NCBI GenBank assembly: GCA_017304845.1 | Contig: JAFKLL010000014.1 | Location: forward strand, 1-64,000 | Direction: 5' to 3' | Source: Solirubrobacterales bacterium | Lineage (GTDB): Bacteria; Actinomycetota; Thermoleophilia; Solirubrobacterales; 70-9 | DNA length: 64,000 bases | Part shown: positions 8,936-17,797 of the stretch, one piece after another | Layout of the letters: each line of letters begins with the position of its first letter | Position numbering within the stretch: the first letter of the stretch is position 1 | The notes under the pieces: model-generated | The model's input: the letters and a program-made list of their open reading frames with translations, nothing else | Database searches by the model: none | What the model was told of the DNA's origin: nothing | Made by a program: the position numbers and the translations under genes

Positions 8936-8948
8936 TTGCTATAAGCAA
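8936..8948. promoter_or_regulatory. Palindrome at MarR-type gene promoter (probable autoregulatory operator)
   Basis: TTGCT-ATA-AGCAA is a perfect palindrome (extended imperfectly to TTGATTGC and GCAACTAA) embedded in an unusually AT-rich patch, with TATAAG as a possible -10. The MarR-type ORF starts 15 bp downstream. MarR proteins commonly bind such sites and repress their own promoter. The operator role is inferred. Confidence 0.55.
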
Positions 8949-8962
8949 CTAATTAGGTGGGA

Positions 8963-9883
8963 ATGCCAGAAGAGGTCGAAGATCTGGTCAGGTCGCTCTA
9001 CCGGCTGGGCCTGGTTCAGCGGGAGATCGCCCGTCACGCCCTGGACGAGCTCGGCTCGCAGGGATTCCTGGCCCTGGCCGTGATCCAGACCAACGGGCCG
9101 TTGCGTGTCGGCGAGGTCGCCGACCGGCTCAGCATCGACATCTCGGTCGCGAGCCGCCAGGTCAACGCCCTGATCGCCGCCGGATACGCCCGGCGCGAGC
9201 GCGACGAGAAGGATGGACGGGCCCACCGGATCAGCGCCACCGAGGCCGGGGTCGAGGTCCTGACCAGATGCCACCGCCGGCTGGTCGAGGCCTTCTCCGA
9301 GGCCCTGGAGGACTGGTCGGCGTCCGACATCGCCGGCCTGGCCCAGCGCCTCGACCTCCTGCGCGAGGACTTCTCCGGAGATCGAGCGCACCCTCGAGGA
9401 GAACCCCCTGTGAGCGTCGGCCCCTCAGCCCTGAAGGAGCTCGGCCTGCGCCGGATGCTGGTCGCGGTCGACGGCTCGCCGAACTCGGACCTCGCCCTGG
9501 CCGCGGCGATCACGGTCGCGCAGCGGGACAACGCCTCCCTCACCCTGATCACGGTCGAACCGGACCTGGCCACCACGCCGGCCCACTGGGCGATCATGTC
9601 CGCCCCGCCGCCGGAGATGCAGGCCGACGCCCACCGGGCCGCCGAGAGGATGCTCGAAGAGGCCCTGGACCGCCTGCCGGAGGACGTCCCCGCGACCACC
9701 ATTCTCCGCTTCGGCAAGGCCGGCCCCGAGATCGTCTCCGAGGCCGCCACCGGCAAGTACGACGCGATCCTGGTCGGCGCCCGAGGCGTCGGCATGGTCG
9801 GATCGCTGCTCGGCAGCGTCAGCCAGTACGTCCTCCACCACGCCGACATCGCGGTCTTCGTCACCCACGCGCCGCCGGACTGA
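8963..9883 (+). CDS. MarR-family regulator fused to UspA domain (possible frameshift fusion)
   Basis: As read, one 306-residue protein. Residues 1-140 form a MarR winged helix (LGSQGFLALAVIQTNGPLRV, then DRLSIDISVASRQVNALI, and DEKDGRAHRIS in the wing). From about residue 150 a universal-stress domain follows (MLVAVDGSPNSDLALAAA, then GARGVGMVGSLLGSVSQYV with the ATP-binding G-2x-G-9x-G-S pattern). The join is suspicious: GTG 9410 has GAGGAG eight bases upstream. Reading the MarR tail in the +1 frame gives ...PEIERTLEENPL and a TGA overlapping that GTG. This looks like two coupled genes merged by a 1-nt indel. GTG 8957 is an alternative start. Confidence 0.8.
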   Translation: MPEEVEDLVRSLYRLGLVQREIARHALDELGSQGFLALAVIQTNGPLRVGEVADRLSIDISVASRQVNALIAAGYARRERDEKDGRAHRISATEAGVEVLTRCHRRLVEAFSEALEDWSASDIAGLAQRLDLLREDFSGDRAHPRGEPPVSVGPSALKELGLRRMLVAVDGSPNSDLALAAAITVAQRDNASLTLITVEPDLATTPAHWAIMSAPPPEMQADAHRAAERMLEEALDRLPEDVPATTILRFGKAGPEIVSEAATGKYDAILVGARGVGMVGSLLGSVSQYVLHHADIAVFVTHAPPD

Positions 9884-9912
9884 GGCAGCGCGTCACTGCT
9901 TGACGCGCTGCC
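9884..9912. terminator. Bidirectional hairpin between UspA-domain and GH15-like genes
   Basis: GGCAGCGCGTCA (9884-9895) pairs perfectly with TGACGCGCTGCC (9901-9912) over a 5-nt loop. It begins right after the plus-strand stop and covers the last codons of the minus-strand gene, so coding and terminator sequence overlap. Confidence 0.75.
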
Positions 9913-12136
9913 TCCGAGGCTTGGGGGCGAACTTCGTCTGGTACAGGCCGTTGCCCTGGAAGCCGTAACGCTCGTGTCCGTACACCTTGTAGGCCGACAT
10001 GTAGAAGAGGATGCCGACCCAGACGTGGGGCATGTCCTGAACCGGGGCGGCGAAGCCGTCGGAGAAACGACGCCACGCCTCGCCGATCAACCCGGTCGGG
10101 GTGGTCTGCTCATTCGCGATGTAGGCGAGATGGCGCTTCATCGAGCGCGACTGGCGGGCCGTGGGGTTCGCCCACTGGTACGAGAGCCCGAGCACGCCCT
10201 TCAGCTCGTATGAGCCCTTCGCCCCGGCCAGCGCCTCCCGCACGCCCTTGTCGACGTTCAGCGCCATCGTCTTCATCGCCGGATCGGTTCGCGGCCTGAT
10301 CTGAGTGGGCCAGAGCAGCCATCCCTGCTCCTTGAAGGAAGCAGCCTGACTCGACCCCGCCTTGGTGAGGTAGGTGGAGGTCTCCGGGTTGAAGAGCTCC
10401 CGCTCGATCGCGGCCCGCAGCTCGACCAGCCGGGCCTGCCAGGCATCCACGCGGGACGAGTCGTCCCCGGCCAGCGCCGCCGCCCGGACGGCGGAGCGAA
10501 GCGCGAGCGCAGTCGTCTGCGCACCGTGGATGGTCTGAGTCAGGTTGAAGTTGTCGTCCTCGTGGGCCGAGCACTGCAGGCCGTTGTCGGGGTCCTTGCA
10601 GCCGGTCAGGAAGTCGGCCGCCCGGACGATCGCCGGGTAGACCTCCTCGACGTACTTCTTCTGCTCGTCGCCCTTGAGGAAGTGCGCGTGCCGGTATAGC
10701 GTCCAGAGCCCGAGCCCGGTCTCGTCGATCTCCCAGGGGATGGGCAGGCCATCGATTCCGTCGCCGTACATGCCCTCCGACCAGTTACCGTCCGGACGCT
10801 GATCGCTCGGGTTCTCCGGGCTGGCCTGCGTCTGTACGTAGAAGCGGTTGTGCAGGCTGACCAGATCGGTGAACCCGTTCCAGTCGAGGGCCTCATTGAA
10901 GAAGGCGCCGTCCCGGACCCAGTCCTCGCCGTACGGGCCCTGGGTCGCCGACGACGCGACGATCGCCCCCGTTCCGGGGACCATCGCGAGCTTGAGCGAG
11001 ATCAGGGCTCGCTTCGAGACGTTGAGGATGCGGCTGTCCGTGGTCCGGGGCAGCTTGGCCCGGCCGAGCCAGCCCCGCCAGCGGTTCGCGTCGGCCCTGA
11101 GGCCCTTGACGAAGGTGGTCTTCCGCGCCTGGTTCAGGGACTTGACCGCCTCGGAGCGCGACTTGCCGGCCGCCACGGTGAAGCGGGCGAGCGCCTTGCC
11201 GTTCGCGTTGAAGCGGAGGCGGGTGGTCATCGCGGCCGCTGTCTGCCCTTCGGCCGCGGTCGACCCGCCCAGCTGGTAGGGCGCCGCCTCGAGCTGGTGG
11301 TAGGGGTCGGCCGGCCCGTTCGGATCGGCGCCCGGGTCGAATCCATCGGCACCGACCTGGTGGGACTGGTCCCGGCCGTTGAAGCCCATCGCCAGCGCCA
11401 CCGGCGAGGGCTGGCCGGTCGTGTCATCGATGCCCTCCCACCAGTTGAGGACGGCGTGTGAGCCGGACTGGTAGGCGGCGTGCTGATCGGAGAGCCAGGT
11501 CGCGCACCAATCGGCCATCGGCACCCTGATGATCCGCGTCCCGATCGGGTTGAAGTTCGCGTATGCGACCAGGTCCGCGCTCTTGACCGGAGAACCGGAC
11601 ATGCGCCTGACCACGAACTGGCGTTGGAAGGTGTCACCGGAGACGAGATCGAAGGCCAGCACCTTCAGCCCCAGTTCGCTCGGGGAGCGGTAGACGGTGA
11701 GTGGCACCGCCGTGTCGGGAGAGTTGTAGCGCTGGCCATGCGACCAGTCGCGCAACCAGGAGAAGCCGACCCCGTCGGCGGTCCGGTACCGGATGCCGGG
11801 GAACGCGCCTTCGTTCGGGTGGAGGTTGGTCACCTTGCCGTCGTCGTCACGCGAGACGGTTTGGTACTTGACCTGGTTGTAGAAGCTGGGGTTCGGCCAC
11901 TTGAACACGGTCACCGTCCCCGCCGGGTTCTCGTTGACGGTGACTCTCCGGCTGGTGTCTCCGGCCTGGGCCGAGATGTCGGTCGGGCCGTAGTTCTCGT
12001 AGCCGCCTTCCGGATGGATGCACTGAGACATCGACTGTCCCGGTGCCGGTTGCGGAGCGGCTTCCGCCGCACCCACTGCCATCGACGACATCGCGAAGCA
12101 TGCCAAGCCGGCCAGAATCGAACGTCTGCAAATCAA
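9893..12136 (-). CDS. Secreted glycoside hydrolase, GH15/glucoamylase-like
   Basis: 747 residues starting at TTG 12136 behind a G-rich stretch. A signal peptide ends near AEAAPQPA (residue 27). The N-terminal beta-sandwich region is followed by an (alpha/alpha)6-like catalytic part with GPYGEDWVRDGAFFNEALDW, DGIDGLPIPWEIDETGLGLW and FKEQGWLLWPTQI, and near the end GLIGEAWRRFSDGF. These resemble bacterial glucoamylase-type GH15 proteins acting on alpha-glucans. Glu/Asp in the WVRD and EIDETG segments are candidate catalytic or binding residues. The exact glycan is unknown. The gene stands alone, convergent with the UspA gene. Confidence 0.75.
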   Translation of the reverse strand: MICRRSILAGLACFAMSSMAVGAAEAAPQPAPGQSMSQCIHPEGGYENYGPTDISAQAGDTSRRVTVNENPAGTVTVFKWPNPSFYNQVKYQTVSRDDDGKVTNLHPNEGAFPGIRYRTADGVGFSWLRDWSHGQRYNSPDTAVPLTVYRSPSELGLKVLAFDLVSGDTFQRQFVVRRMSGSPVKSADLVAYANFNPIGTRIIRVPMADWCATWLSDQHAAYQSGSHAVLNWWEGIDDTTGQPSPVALAMGFNGRDQSHQVGADGFDPGADPNGPADPYHQLEAAPYQLGGSTAAEGQTAAAMTTRLRFNANGKALARFTVAAGKSRSEAVKSLNQARKTTFVKGLRADANRWRGWLGRAKLPRTTDSRILNVSKRALISLKLAMVPGTGAIVASSATQGPYGEDWVRDGAFFNEALDWNGFTDLVSLHNRFYVQTQASPENPSDQRPDGNWSEGMYGDGIDGLPIPWEIDETGLGLWTLYRHAHFLKGDEQKKYVEEVYPAIVRAADFLTGCKDPDNGLQCSAHEDDNFNLTQTIHGAQTTALALRSAVRAAALAGDDSSRVDAWQARLVELRAAIERELFNPETSTYLTKAGSSQAASFKEQGWLLWPTQIRPRTDPAMKTMALNVDKGVREALAGAKGSYELKGVLGLSYQWANPTARQSRSMKRHLAYIANEQTTPTGLIGEAWRRFSDGFAAPVQDMPHVWVGILFYMSAYKVYGHERYGFQGNGLYQTKFAPKPRRQRVKQ

Positions 12137-12191
12137 AGCCCCACCCCTGTATCTCGTACTTCACCCTGCGTTCCGGCCGAGCGTAACAGTG

Positions 12192-13226
12192 CTAGGCGCG
12201 CGACGTCCGCAGGGCCGGCGCCCCGGCGTCGAGGCGCTCGGGCAGGCCGAAGGAGTCGAACAGGCCGGGCAGGAAGGGCTGCAGGAAGTTGTGGACGCCG
12301 GTCACGACCGGGCCGTCGGAGTCGGCGGCCATCTCGAGGATGGTCAGCGACCACGGCTCCCACGCCCCCGAGTCGGCGGCCGGCTTGTAGGAGGCGAAGG
12401 CGGGGCAGCCGTTGGCGGTGACCGCGATCAGCTTGGAGCCGCGGCAGGCGCCGCCGGGGCCGAGCATGAACCGGCCCACGTCCTCGGGGCCTCGCAGCCA
12501 GAGCGCCAGCGGCGGCATGTCGAAGACCACGTCGTAGCGGAGCAGGGCGACGATCCGGTCGATGTCGTACTCCGCGAAGGCCTCCAGGTACTGCTCCAGG
12601 AGCCGACGCTCGTCCTCGTCGCTGGGCCGGGTCGGCGCGTCGGCGTCGCGCAGAGCCAGCTCGTCGAGCGTCGCCCGGGCACGCTGGAGGGCGCTGTTGA
12701 CCGAGGCCACCGAGGTCTCCAGCAGCTCGGCCACCTCCTTCGCGCTCCAGTGCAGCACCTCGCGCAGCACCAGGACCACCCGCTGGCGGGCCGGCAGGTG
12801 CTGGAGCGCGGCGACGAAGGCGAGCCGCAGCGCCTCCCGGTCCGACGCCCGGTCGGCCGGCCCCGCGTCGGGATCGACGAGCTGGCCGTCGGCGATCGGC
12901 AGGACCCAGGTGGTCTCCGGCAGCGCCTCGCCGACCGGGGTGTCCGCCGTGCCCGGATCGGCGAGATCGATCGGGCGGGCACGCCGGTCCCGGCTCTCGA
13001 CCTGGTCGAGGCAGACGTTGGTGGCGATCCGGAACAGCCAGGGCTTGAGCGCCGCCCGCTCGACCAGGGTGTCGGAACGGCGCCAGGCCCGGGTCAACGC
13101 CTCCTGGGTCGCGTCCTCCGCCTCGAAGCCCGAGCCCAGCATCCGGTAGCAGTAGCCCACCAGTGCCGGTCGCAGTCGTTCCAGGTCGTCTTCGAGCGTG
13201 ATCTCGCGAGCGGTGGGAGTGACCAT
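12192..13226 (-). CDS. ECF-type RNA polymerase sigma factor with SnoaL-like C-terminal domain
   Basis: 344 residues. Region 2 is clear (LVGYCYRMLGSGFEAEDATQ, EALTRAWRR), as is region 4 (LPARQRVVLVLREVLHWSAK, then EVAELLETSVASVNSALQRA). After about residue 205 a long C-terminal extension (YLEAFAEYDIDRIVALLRYD onward) looks like the SnoaL_2 domain of SigG/SigX5-type ECF factors, where it modulates activity in place of an anti-sigma factor. ATG 13226 has no Shine-Dalgarno; TACGAT lies six bases upstream, suggesting a leaderless mRNA. The divergent VOC gene is a plausible target. Confidence 0.88.
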   Translation of the reverse strand: MVTPTAREITLEDDLERLRPALVGYCYRMLGSGFEAEDATQEALTRAWRRSDTLVERAALKPWLFRIATNVCLDQVESRDRRARPIDLADPGTADTPVGEALPETTWVLPIADGQLVDPDAGPADRASDREALRLAFVAALQHLPARQRVVLVLREVLHWSAKEVAELLETSVASVNSALQRARATLDELALRDADAPTRPSDEDERRLLEQYLEAFAEYDIDRIVALLRYDVVFDMPPLALWLRGPEDVGRFMLGPGGACRGSKLIAVTANGCPAFASYKPAADSGAWEPWSLTILEMAADSDGPVVTGVHNFLQPFLPGLFDSFGLPERLDAGAPALRTSRA

Positions 13227-13309
13227 CCGACAATCGTAGAAGCCGGGCCGATGAGTTTCAGCCGGACGGGCCGTCCTAGCTTCCAACACACCCCTACCAA
13301 GGAGACGAA

Positions 13310-13753
13310 ATGTCCCGTTTGCTGTTTCTCAACCTCCCCGTCGCCGACCTCCCCGCCAGCCGCGCCTTCTTCGACCGTCTCGGGTTCGGCTTCGACGAGA
13401 AGTTCTGCGACGACCAGGCCGCCTGCATGGTGGTCAGCGAGCAGGCCTTCGTGATGCTGCTGGAGCGCAACCGCTTCGCCGACTTCGTGACCAGGCCGGT
13501 CGCCGACGCCCGTCACGCCACCGCGCTCACGGTCGCGGTCAGCGCCGAGGACCGCGACGCCGTGGACGCCCTGGCAGAGGCGGCCTGGGACGCCGGCGCC
13601 ACCCCCGCCAAGGACCCGCAGGACTACGGCTTCATGTACCAGCGCAGCTTCCACGACCTGGACGGTCACCTCTGGGAGATCGTGTGGATGGATCCGGTCG
13701 CGGTCGAGAAGGGCCCGGCCGAGTACGCGGCCGAGCTCCAGGACGCCGGCTGA
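13310..13753 (+). CDS. VOC/glyoxalase-family protein
   Basis: 147 residues with two betaalphabetabetabeta modules: [20 protein letters not shown] at the start and [15 protein letters not shown] at the end. The latter carries the usual H and E metal ligands of the glyoxalase/bleomycin-resistance superfamily. AAGGAG lies six bases before the ATG. It faces the sigma-factor gene across an 83-bp divergent promoter region. Members of this extradiol-like subgroup are often of unknown substrate, so a specific reaction cannot be given. Confidence 0.88.
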   Translation: MSRLLFLNLPVADLPASRAFFDRLGFGFDEKFCDDQAACMVVSEQAFVMLLERNRFADFVTRPVADARHATALTVAVSAEDRDAVDALAEAAWDAGATPAKDPQDYGFMYQRSFHDLDGHLWEIVWMDPVAVEKGPAEYAAELQDAG

Positions 13754-13760
13754 GCGGACG

Positions 13761-14354
13761 TCAGGTCCGTTCGTAGACGAGGTGGGTCACGTGGGGCGTG
13801 GTCCGGCTGCTGACCGGGACCAGCTCCACGCCCGCCGCGTCCGCGAACAGGCGCTCTCCGCCTCCGGCCACGAAGGGCACCACATGGAGGCGCAGCTCGT
13901 CGACCAGCCCGGCCGCCAGGCACTGGTTGAGGACGCTGACGCCGCCGGCGATCGAGACGCTCTTCTCCCCCGCCGCCTTCCGCGCCCTTGCGAGCGCCGC
14001 GTCGATTCCCTCGGTGACGAAGTGGAAGACGGTCCCGCCCTCCATCTCGATCGAGGGACGCGGGCGGTGGCAGAGGACGAAGGTCGGCGCGTGGTACGGC
14101 GGGTTCTTCCCCCACCAGCCATGCCACTCGAGATCCCACTCGCCCTCGTCCGAAGAGAACATCTTGCGGCCCATCACGAAAGAGCCGGCCTCGACGATCC
14201 GCTCGACCTCCTCGACGTTGCCCTCACGGTGATCGAACATCCAGGCGTGGAGCCGATCCGGGTCGATGTCCCCGAACGGCCGCTCCCGGCTCTGTCCGCG
14301 GCCGCTGCCGTATCCGTCGAGGGTGATCGTCATGTCCGCGGTGACTCTGCTCAT
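13761..14354 (-). CDS. Dihydrofolate-reductase-fold protein (RibD C-terminal family)
   Basis: 197 residues. The fold is indicated by MTITLDGYGSGRG at the N-terminus, VMGRKMFSSDEG, a nucleotide-binding VSIAGGVSVLNQCLAAGLVD, and ELRLHVVPFVAGGGERLF. These match the YwjB/YyaP-like RibD_C reductases, which are NADPH-dependent but mostly uncharacterised and distinct from folate-pathway DHFR. The ATG overlaps the stop of the MFS transporter (ATGA), so the two form an operon. Confidence 0.88.
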   Translation of the reverse strand: MSRVTADMTITLDGYGSGRGQSRERPFGDIDPDRLHAWMFDHREGNVEEVERIVEAGSFVMGRKMFSSDEGEWDLEWHGWWGKNPPYHAPTFVLCHRPRPSIEMEGGTVFHFVTEGIDAALARARKAAGEKSVSIAGGVSVLNQCLAAGLVDELRLHVVPFVAGGGERLFADAAGVELVPVSSRTTPHVTHLVYERT

Positions 14355-15568
14355 GTCTCCTCACCCACCCTATGCGGGGAGCCCTCGCTCGGCCAGAGGA
14401 AGAACGCCGCCAGCGTGCCGACGGCCGCGACCCCGGCGAGGATGGCCGCCGCGACGGGCAGACCCAGCGCCCCTCCCGCGAAGCCGGCGATCGGGTAGGT
14501 GAACAGCCAGCAGAGATGCGAGAGCGAGAACTGGGCCGCGAACAGCGGCGGCCGCTCGGCCGACGTCCCGCTGCGCTGGATCAGCCGGCCGGACGAAGTC
14601 AGGATCATCGAGGTGCCCATGCCGATCAGGACCCAGCAGGCGATCAGCCCCGGCAGGGCGCCGACGAAGAGCCAGGTGATCACCAGGGCTAGGGCCTGGA
14701 CCGACCCGCCGAGGATCATCACCGAGCGGTCCCGGACCCGCCGGAACACCCGTGGCAGAGAGAGCGCCACCGCCATCGAACCGGCGCCGAAGGATCCGAG
14801 CGCCCAGGCCACCTCGGAATCGCCGAGGCCCCAATCGCCCTTGACGAAGACGACGGTGTTGATGATCACCATCGCCCCGGCGGCGGCGACCGCCCAGTCG
14901 AGGGCGAAGAGGCCCCTCAGGCGCGGCACCGAGAGGAAGTGGCGGATCCCCTTGTTGATCTGCGCGACGGTGCGCGCGCCCAGGTCGTTCCTCCCCACAA
15001 CCGGGATCGCCGTGATGACGACGAGCGAAGCCGAGACCAGGAACCCCGCCGCGTTGAAGGCGAAGAGGGCCGAGTAGCTGACCACGGTCAGCAGGAGACC
15101 GGCCAGCATCGGGCTGAAGACCGCCTCGATCTCGTAGGCGAGACGGTGGAGCGAGAGCGCCTCGGTGTAGGTCTCTTCGTCCTCGAAGATGTCGGGGATC
15201 AGGGCCTGGAAGGCCGGGGTGAAGCCGGCCGAGGCGGCACTGACGATCACGATCAGGACATAGAACTGCCAGACCTGGTCGACGAAGGCGATCGAGGCGA
15301 CCGCCAGGGCCCGGATCAGGTCCATCGAGACCAGCAGCTTCTTGCGCGAGATGTTCGCTCCCCAGGCCGCGACCACCGGCGAGACGAACACGTAGGTGGC
15401 GACCTTCAGGGCGAGCACCACACCCAGCACCTCGCCGGCGTCGCCGCCCGCGATCTGGAAGGCGAGCAGCCCCATCGCCACGGTGGCGAGGCCGGTCCCG
15501 ACCAGCCCGATCACCTGAGCGGCGAACAACCTCCGATAGACCGGGTTGCGAAGCGGGACCGTGAGCAT
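14351..15568 (-). CDS. MFS transporter
   Basis: 405 residues with about 12 hydrophobic helices and an early loop AAWGANISRKKLLVSMDLIR standing for the MFS helix 2-3 signature. It resembles the drug/enterobactin-exporter-like MFS_3 group. ATG 15568 lacks a Shine-Dalgarno; an in-frame GTG at 15580, seven bases after TATCGT, could be a leaderless start instead. It is the first gene of a two-gene operon with the RibD-like reductase. The substrate is unknown; efflux is the likeliest role. Confidence 0.85.
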   Translation of the reverse strand: MLTVPLRNPVYRRLFAAQVIGLVGTGLATVAMGLLAFQIAGGDAGEVLGVVLALKVATYVFVSPVVAAWGANISRKKLLVSMDLIRALAVASIAFVDQVWQFYVLIVIVSAASAGFTPAFQALIPDIFEDEETYTEALSLHRLAYEIEAVFSPMLAGLLLTVVSYSALFAFNAAGFLVSASLVVITAIPVVGRNDLGARTVAQINKGIRHFLSVPRLRGLFALDWAVAAAGAMVIINTVVFVKGDWGLGDSEVAWALGSFGAGSMAVALSLPRVFRRVRDRSVMILGGSVQALALVITWLFVGALPGLIACWVLIGMGTSMILTSSGRLIQRSGTSAERPPLFAAQFSLSHLCWLFTYPIAGFAGGALGLPVAAAILAGVAAVGTLAAFFLWPSEGSPHRVGEET

Positions 15569-15639
15569 CGGGGACGCCACGCCGAGGACGATATATCCGC
15601 CGAAGCGGACCCGGGAACGATCAGCGGTCGCTTCGGCGG

Positions 15640-16275
15640 CTAGACCGAGACGGTGACCGGGAAGGTCGCGACCCAGATCGCGGTTCCCAGGAACACGAAA
15701 TACCCCAACCCGAGGACGGTCATCTTCTGCCGCGGGACCGACAGCTTGGTGCTGATCCCCGCGAAGAACAGCGAGGCCGCGAAGAGGACCACGGCCAGCA
15801 CGTAGTTGTCGGAACGCTGGTTCGCCTCCTGCGCCGCCGCGGTCGCCTCCTCCGCGTCCTTGGTCTTGCTCGCCGCTTCCGCGTTCTCGGCGACCTCGTA
15901 CCGGGGCATCGCGAACGGGGTCGGGGGCGCGTTCGGGTTCTTCAGCGGTCGGGTCGCGACCCAGGCGGTCACCGCCGGCTTGAACTCGGGCCGGAAGCGC
16001 TGGAAGTAGAAGTCCGCGAGGCGCCGGTCGCCGGTCGAGTAGGCGTCGACCCACTGGGTGAACGTGAGCACGTCCACCTCGGTCTTCTGGCCGGCCTCGG
16101 TCGAGAGCTGGGTCGACTCGACCCGAGCCGCGTTGCCGGCGCTGTACTGGTTCGCCTGGACGCCGCTCCAACGAGCCGACTGGTACGAGCTCCAAGCGGT
16201 CGCCACCGCGGCGACCGCGAGCAGGATCGTCGCCAGAAGCTCCGCGTGTGGATGGAACCGGCCGATGCGCGTCAA
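15640..16275 (-). CDS. Membrane protein of unknown function
   Basis: 211 residues if translation begins at TTG 16275, which overlaps the SHOCT gene stop as TTGA. One transmembrane helix lies near the N-terminus (ELLATILLAVAAVATAWSSY), then a soluble, helical, Ala/Glu-rich middle part, then two helices at the C-terminus (YVLAVVLFAASLFFAGIS and LGLGYFVFLGTAIWVATF). I do not recognise a named family. Its coupling to the SHOCT and DUF6325-like genes suggests a small envelope-related operon. Confidence 0.7.
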   Translation of the reverse strand: MTRIGRFHPHAELLATILLAVAAVATAWSSYQSARWSGVQANQYSAGNAARVESTQLSTEAGQKTEVDVLTFTQWVDAYSTGDRRLADFYFQRFRPEFKPAVTAWVATRPLKNPNAPPTPFAMPRYEVAENAEAASKTKDAEEATAAAQEANQRSDNYVLAVVLFAASLFFAGISTKLSVPRQKMTVLGLGYFVFLGTAIWVATFPVTVSV

Positions 16276-16553
16276 CTGCCCAGGATCTTCGCCTTCTGGG
16301 CGGCGAACTCCTCGTCGGTGAGGATCCCCTGCTGCTTGAGCTCGGCGAGCTCCTTCAGTTGGTCGATCGACGAAGCGGTTGCGGGCGCGGGCTGAACGGG
16401 CGCGGGCTGCGGCTCGGCGTACTGCTCCGCGTACTGCGCCTGGTCCTGCTCGGCCCAGCGCGAAGCCTGTCGGCGCGAGACGCGGTTGCTGACCGCGGTC
16501 GCGGTCCCGGCGACGACGGCGGTCCTGGCGACACCTCTCAAAAGTCCTGGCAT
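16272..16553 (-). CDS. SHOCT-domain protein
   Basis: 93 residues. The C-terminal 30 residues (SIDQLKELAELKQQGILTDE, then EFAAQKAKILG) are a clear SHOCT motif, a short domain often appended to membrane-associated proteins. The N-terminus has a basic, weakly hydrophobic segment (VARTAVVAGTATAV) and a Gln/Pro/Ala-rich linker. GAAGGAG precedes the ATG. It lies between a DUF6325-like gene and a membrane protein gene on the same strand, a common actinobacterial grouping. No biochemical role is known. Confidence 0.85.
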   Translation of the reverse strand: MPGLLRGVARTAVVAGTATAVSNRVSRRQASRWAEQDQAQYAEQYAEPQPAPVQPAPATASSIDQLKELAELKQQGILTDEEFAAQKAKILGS

Positions 16554-16568
16554 GGTCCTTCTCCTTCT

Positions 16569-16988
16569 CTAGGCGTTGGCCTCGACCGCATCGAGCGTGT
16601 CGAGCAGATCCTGAACGGGGATGCGGCCACTCGCGACGAGCTGACCGCCGGAGCGCCGCACCGCGCCCGCGAACGGGCCGGCCCAGGCGTTCTCGAAGAT
16701 GAGCAGCGCCGCTGCCGTGCCCGGCTCCAGCGCCGCGGCGGCCTCGACCAGGTCGTCCTCTCCGACGAGGCCCGATGCGGCCCCATGGAAATAGGAGAAC
16801 TCGGCCACCCGTTCCGCCACCTCGGCGAACTCGATCCGGGTCACCGAGCCGTCCTCCTCCTTGGCGACGAAGGCGAGGTCGAGAACGCGGATCAGGCCGC
16901 GCTCGACCAGGTCGATCAGATGCGGGATCGCCTCGCCCGTGGGCTGGCGTCCCGGCCACTCGACCAGGATGAAGTCGATCGGGCCCAT
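16569..16988 (-). CDS. DUF6325-like protein
   Basis: 139 residues from ATG 16988 (AGGA eight bases upstream); TTG 17012 is an alternative, adding eight residues. The pattern GPIDFILVEWPG at the start, LIDLVERGLIRVLDLAFVAK, and a Gly/Ala-rich nucleotide-like C-terminal half (LIFENAWAGPFAGAVR) match the DUF6325 group that commonly precedes SHOCT genes. Function is unknown. It is the first gene of the three-gene operon ending at 15640. Confidence 0.75.
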   Translation of the reverse strand: MGPIDFILVEWPGRQPTGEAIPHLIDLVERGLIRVLDLAFVAKEEDGSVTRIEFAEVAERVAEFSYFHGAASGLVGEDDLVEAAAALEPGTAAALLIFENAWAGPFAGAVRRSGGQLVASGRIPVQDLLDTLDAVEANA

Positions 16989-17114
16989 CTCTGTTTCCTG
17001 CGTGTCACTCAAGGTTCGTTCCGTTCTTTCGTTTCCGCCGCGCCCGCAACCTATCGTCAGGGCGCCCGCCGAACGAGGAGGCCGGCACCACCCCTCGCGG
17101 CGTGCTGGCTTCCC

Positions 17115-17792
17115 TCACCCGCTCAGCCCGGTGATCCCGTCGCCGACCAGCTTCGCCGCGATGATCAGGCAGATGGTCGCCATGATCGCGGCGTTGTTGG
17201 AGGACATCCAGGCCTTGAGCCCATCCAGCAGACGGGCCGATCGCTCTCCGAGCGCGAAGTAGATGACGACCGGAGCGCCGACGCCGAGGGAGGCGATGAC
17301 GGCGAACACCGCAAACGCGGCGGCTTGGTCGCCACTCGAGGCCCCGGTCTGGGCGATCGAGGTCGCCGCGGCGACGACGAGCAGCAGGTTCTTCGGGTTG
17401 ACGGCTGACAACAACACCGCGAGGACCGCGGCCCGGCCGACGGTGAAGCTGTCGATGGTCCGCATCCATTTCGGCATCTCGGGCTCATCCCCGTCACGCG
17501 GGCGGCCACGCCACTGCTTCACCGCGACCAACAGGAGCAGCACGCCCAGCACTATCTCCAGGACGCTCGCCCACCGGGCCGGCGAGTGGTTCTCACTCGC
17601 CCCGGCGCCGCCGGACGCCGCGAGGACGATGGTCCCGACCAGGACGATCCCGACCAGCCAGCCGATCAGGAAGACCGGCCCGTTGACCCGGGCCCGAGAG
17701 GTTCCGAGCATCAGCACCACACCGATGATCGGCACGGGGCTCAGCGCGACACCGACGCCCAGCGGGAGAACCTGACCCAGAGCCTCACCCAC
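17115..17792 (-). CDS. GAP/Sap-like membrane protein
   Basis: 225 residues with six predicted helices. The N-terminal LGVGVALSPVPIIGVVLMLG and the internal LLSAVNPKNLLLVVAAATSI resemble the GAP (Sap, LysE-related) family, of which one member exports glycopeptidolipid across the mycobacterial membrane. GTG 17792 was chosen because it starts just before helix 1, five bases after the upstream stop. It follows the DUF1254 protein and sulfatase genes in the same operon. Transported substrate unknown. Confidence 0.8.
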   Translation of the reverse strand: MGEALGQVLPLGVGVALSPVPIIGVVLMLGTSRARVNGPVFLIGWLVGIVLVGTIVLAASGGAGASENHSPARWASVLEIVLGVLLLLVAVKQWRGRPRDGDEPEMPKWMRTIDSFTVGRAAVLAVLLSAVNPKNLLLVVAAATSIAQTGASSGDQAAAFAVFAVIASLGVGAPVVIYFALGERSARLLDGLKAWMSSNNAAIMATICLIIAAKLVGDGITGLSG

Positions 17793-17797
17793 GGCGC

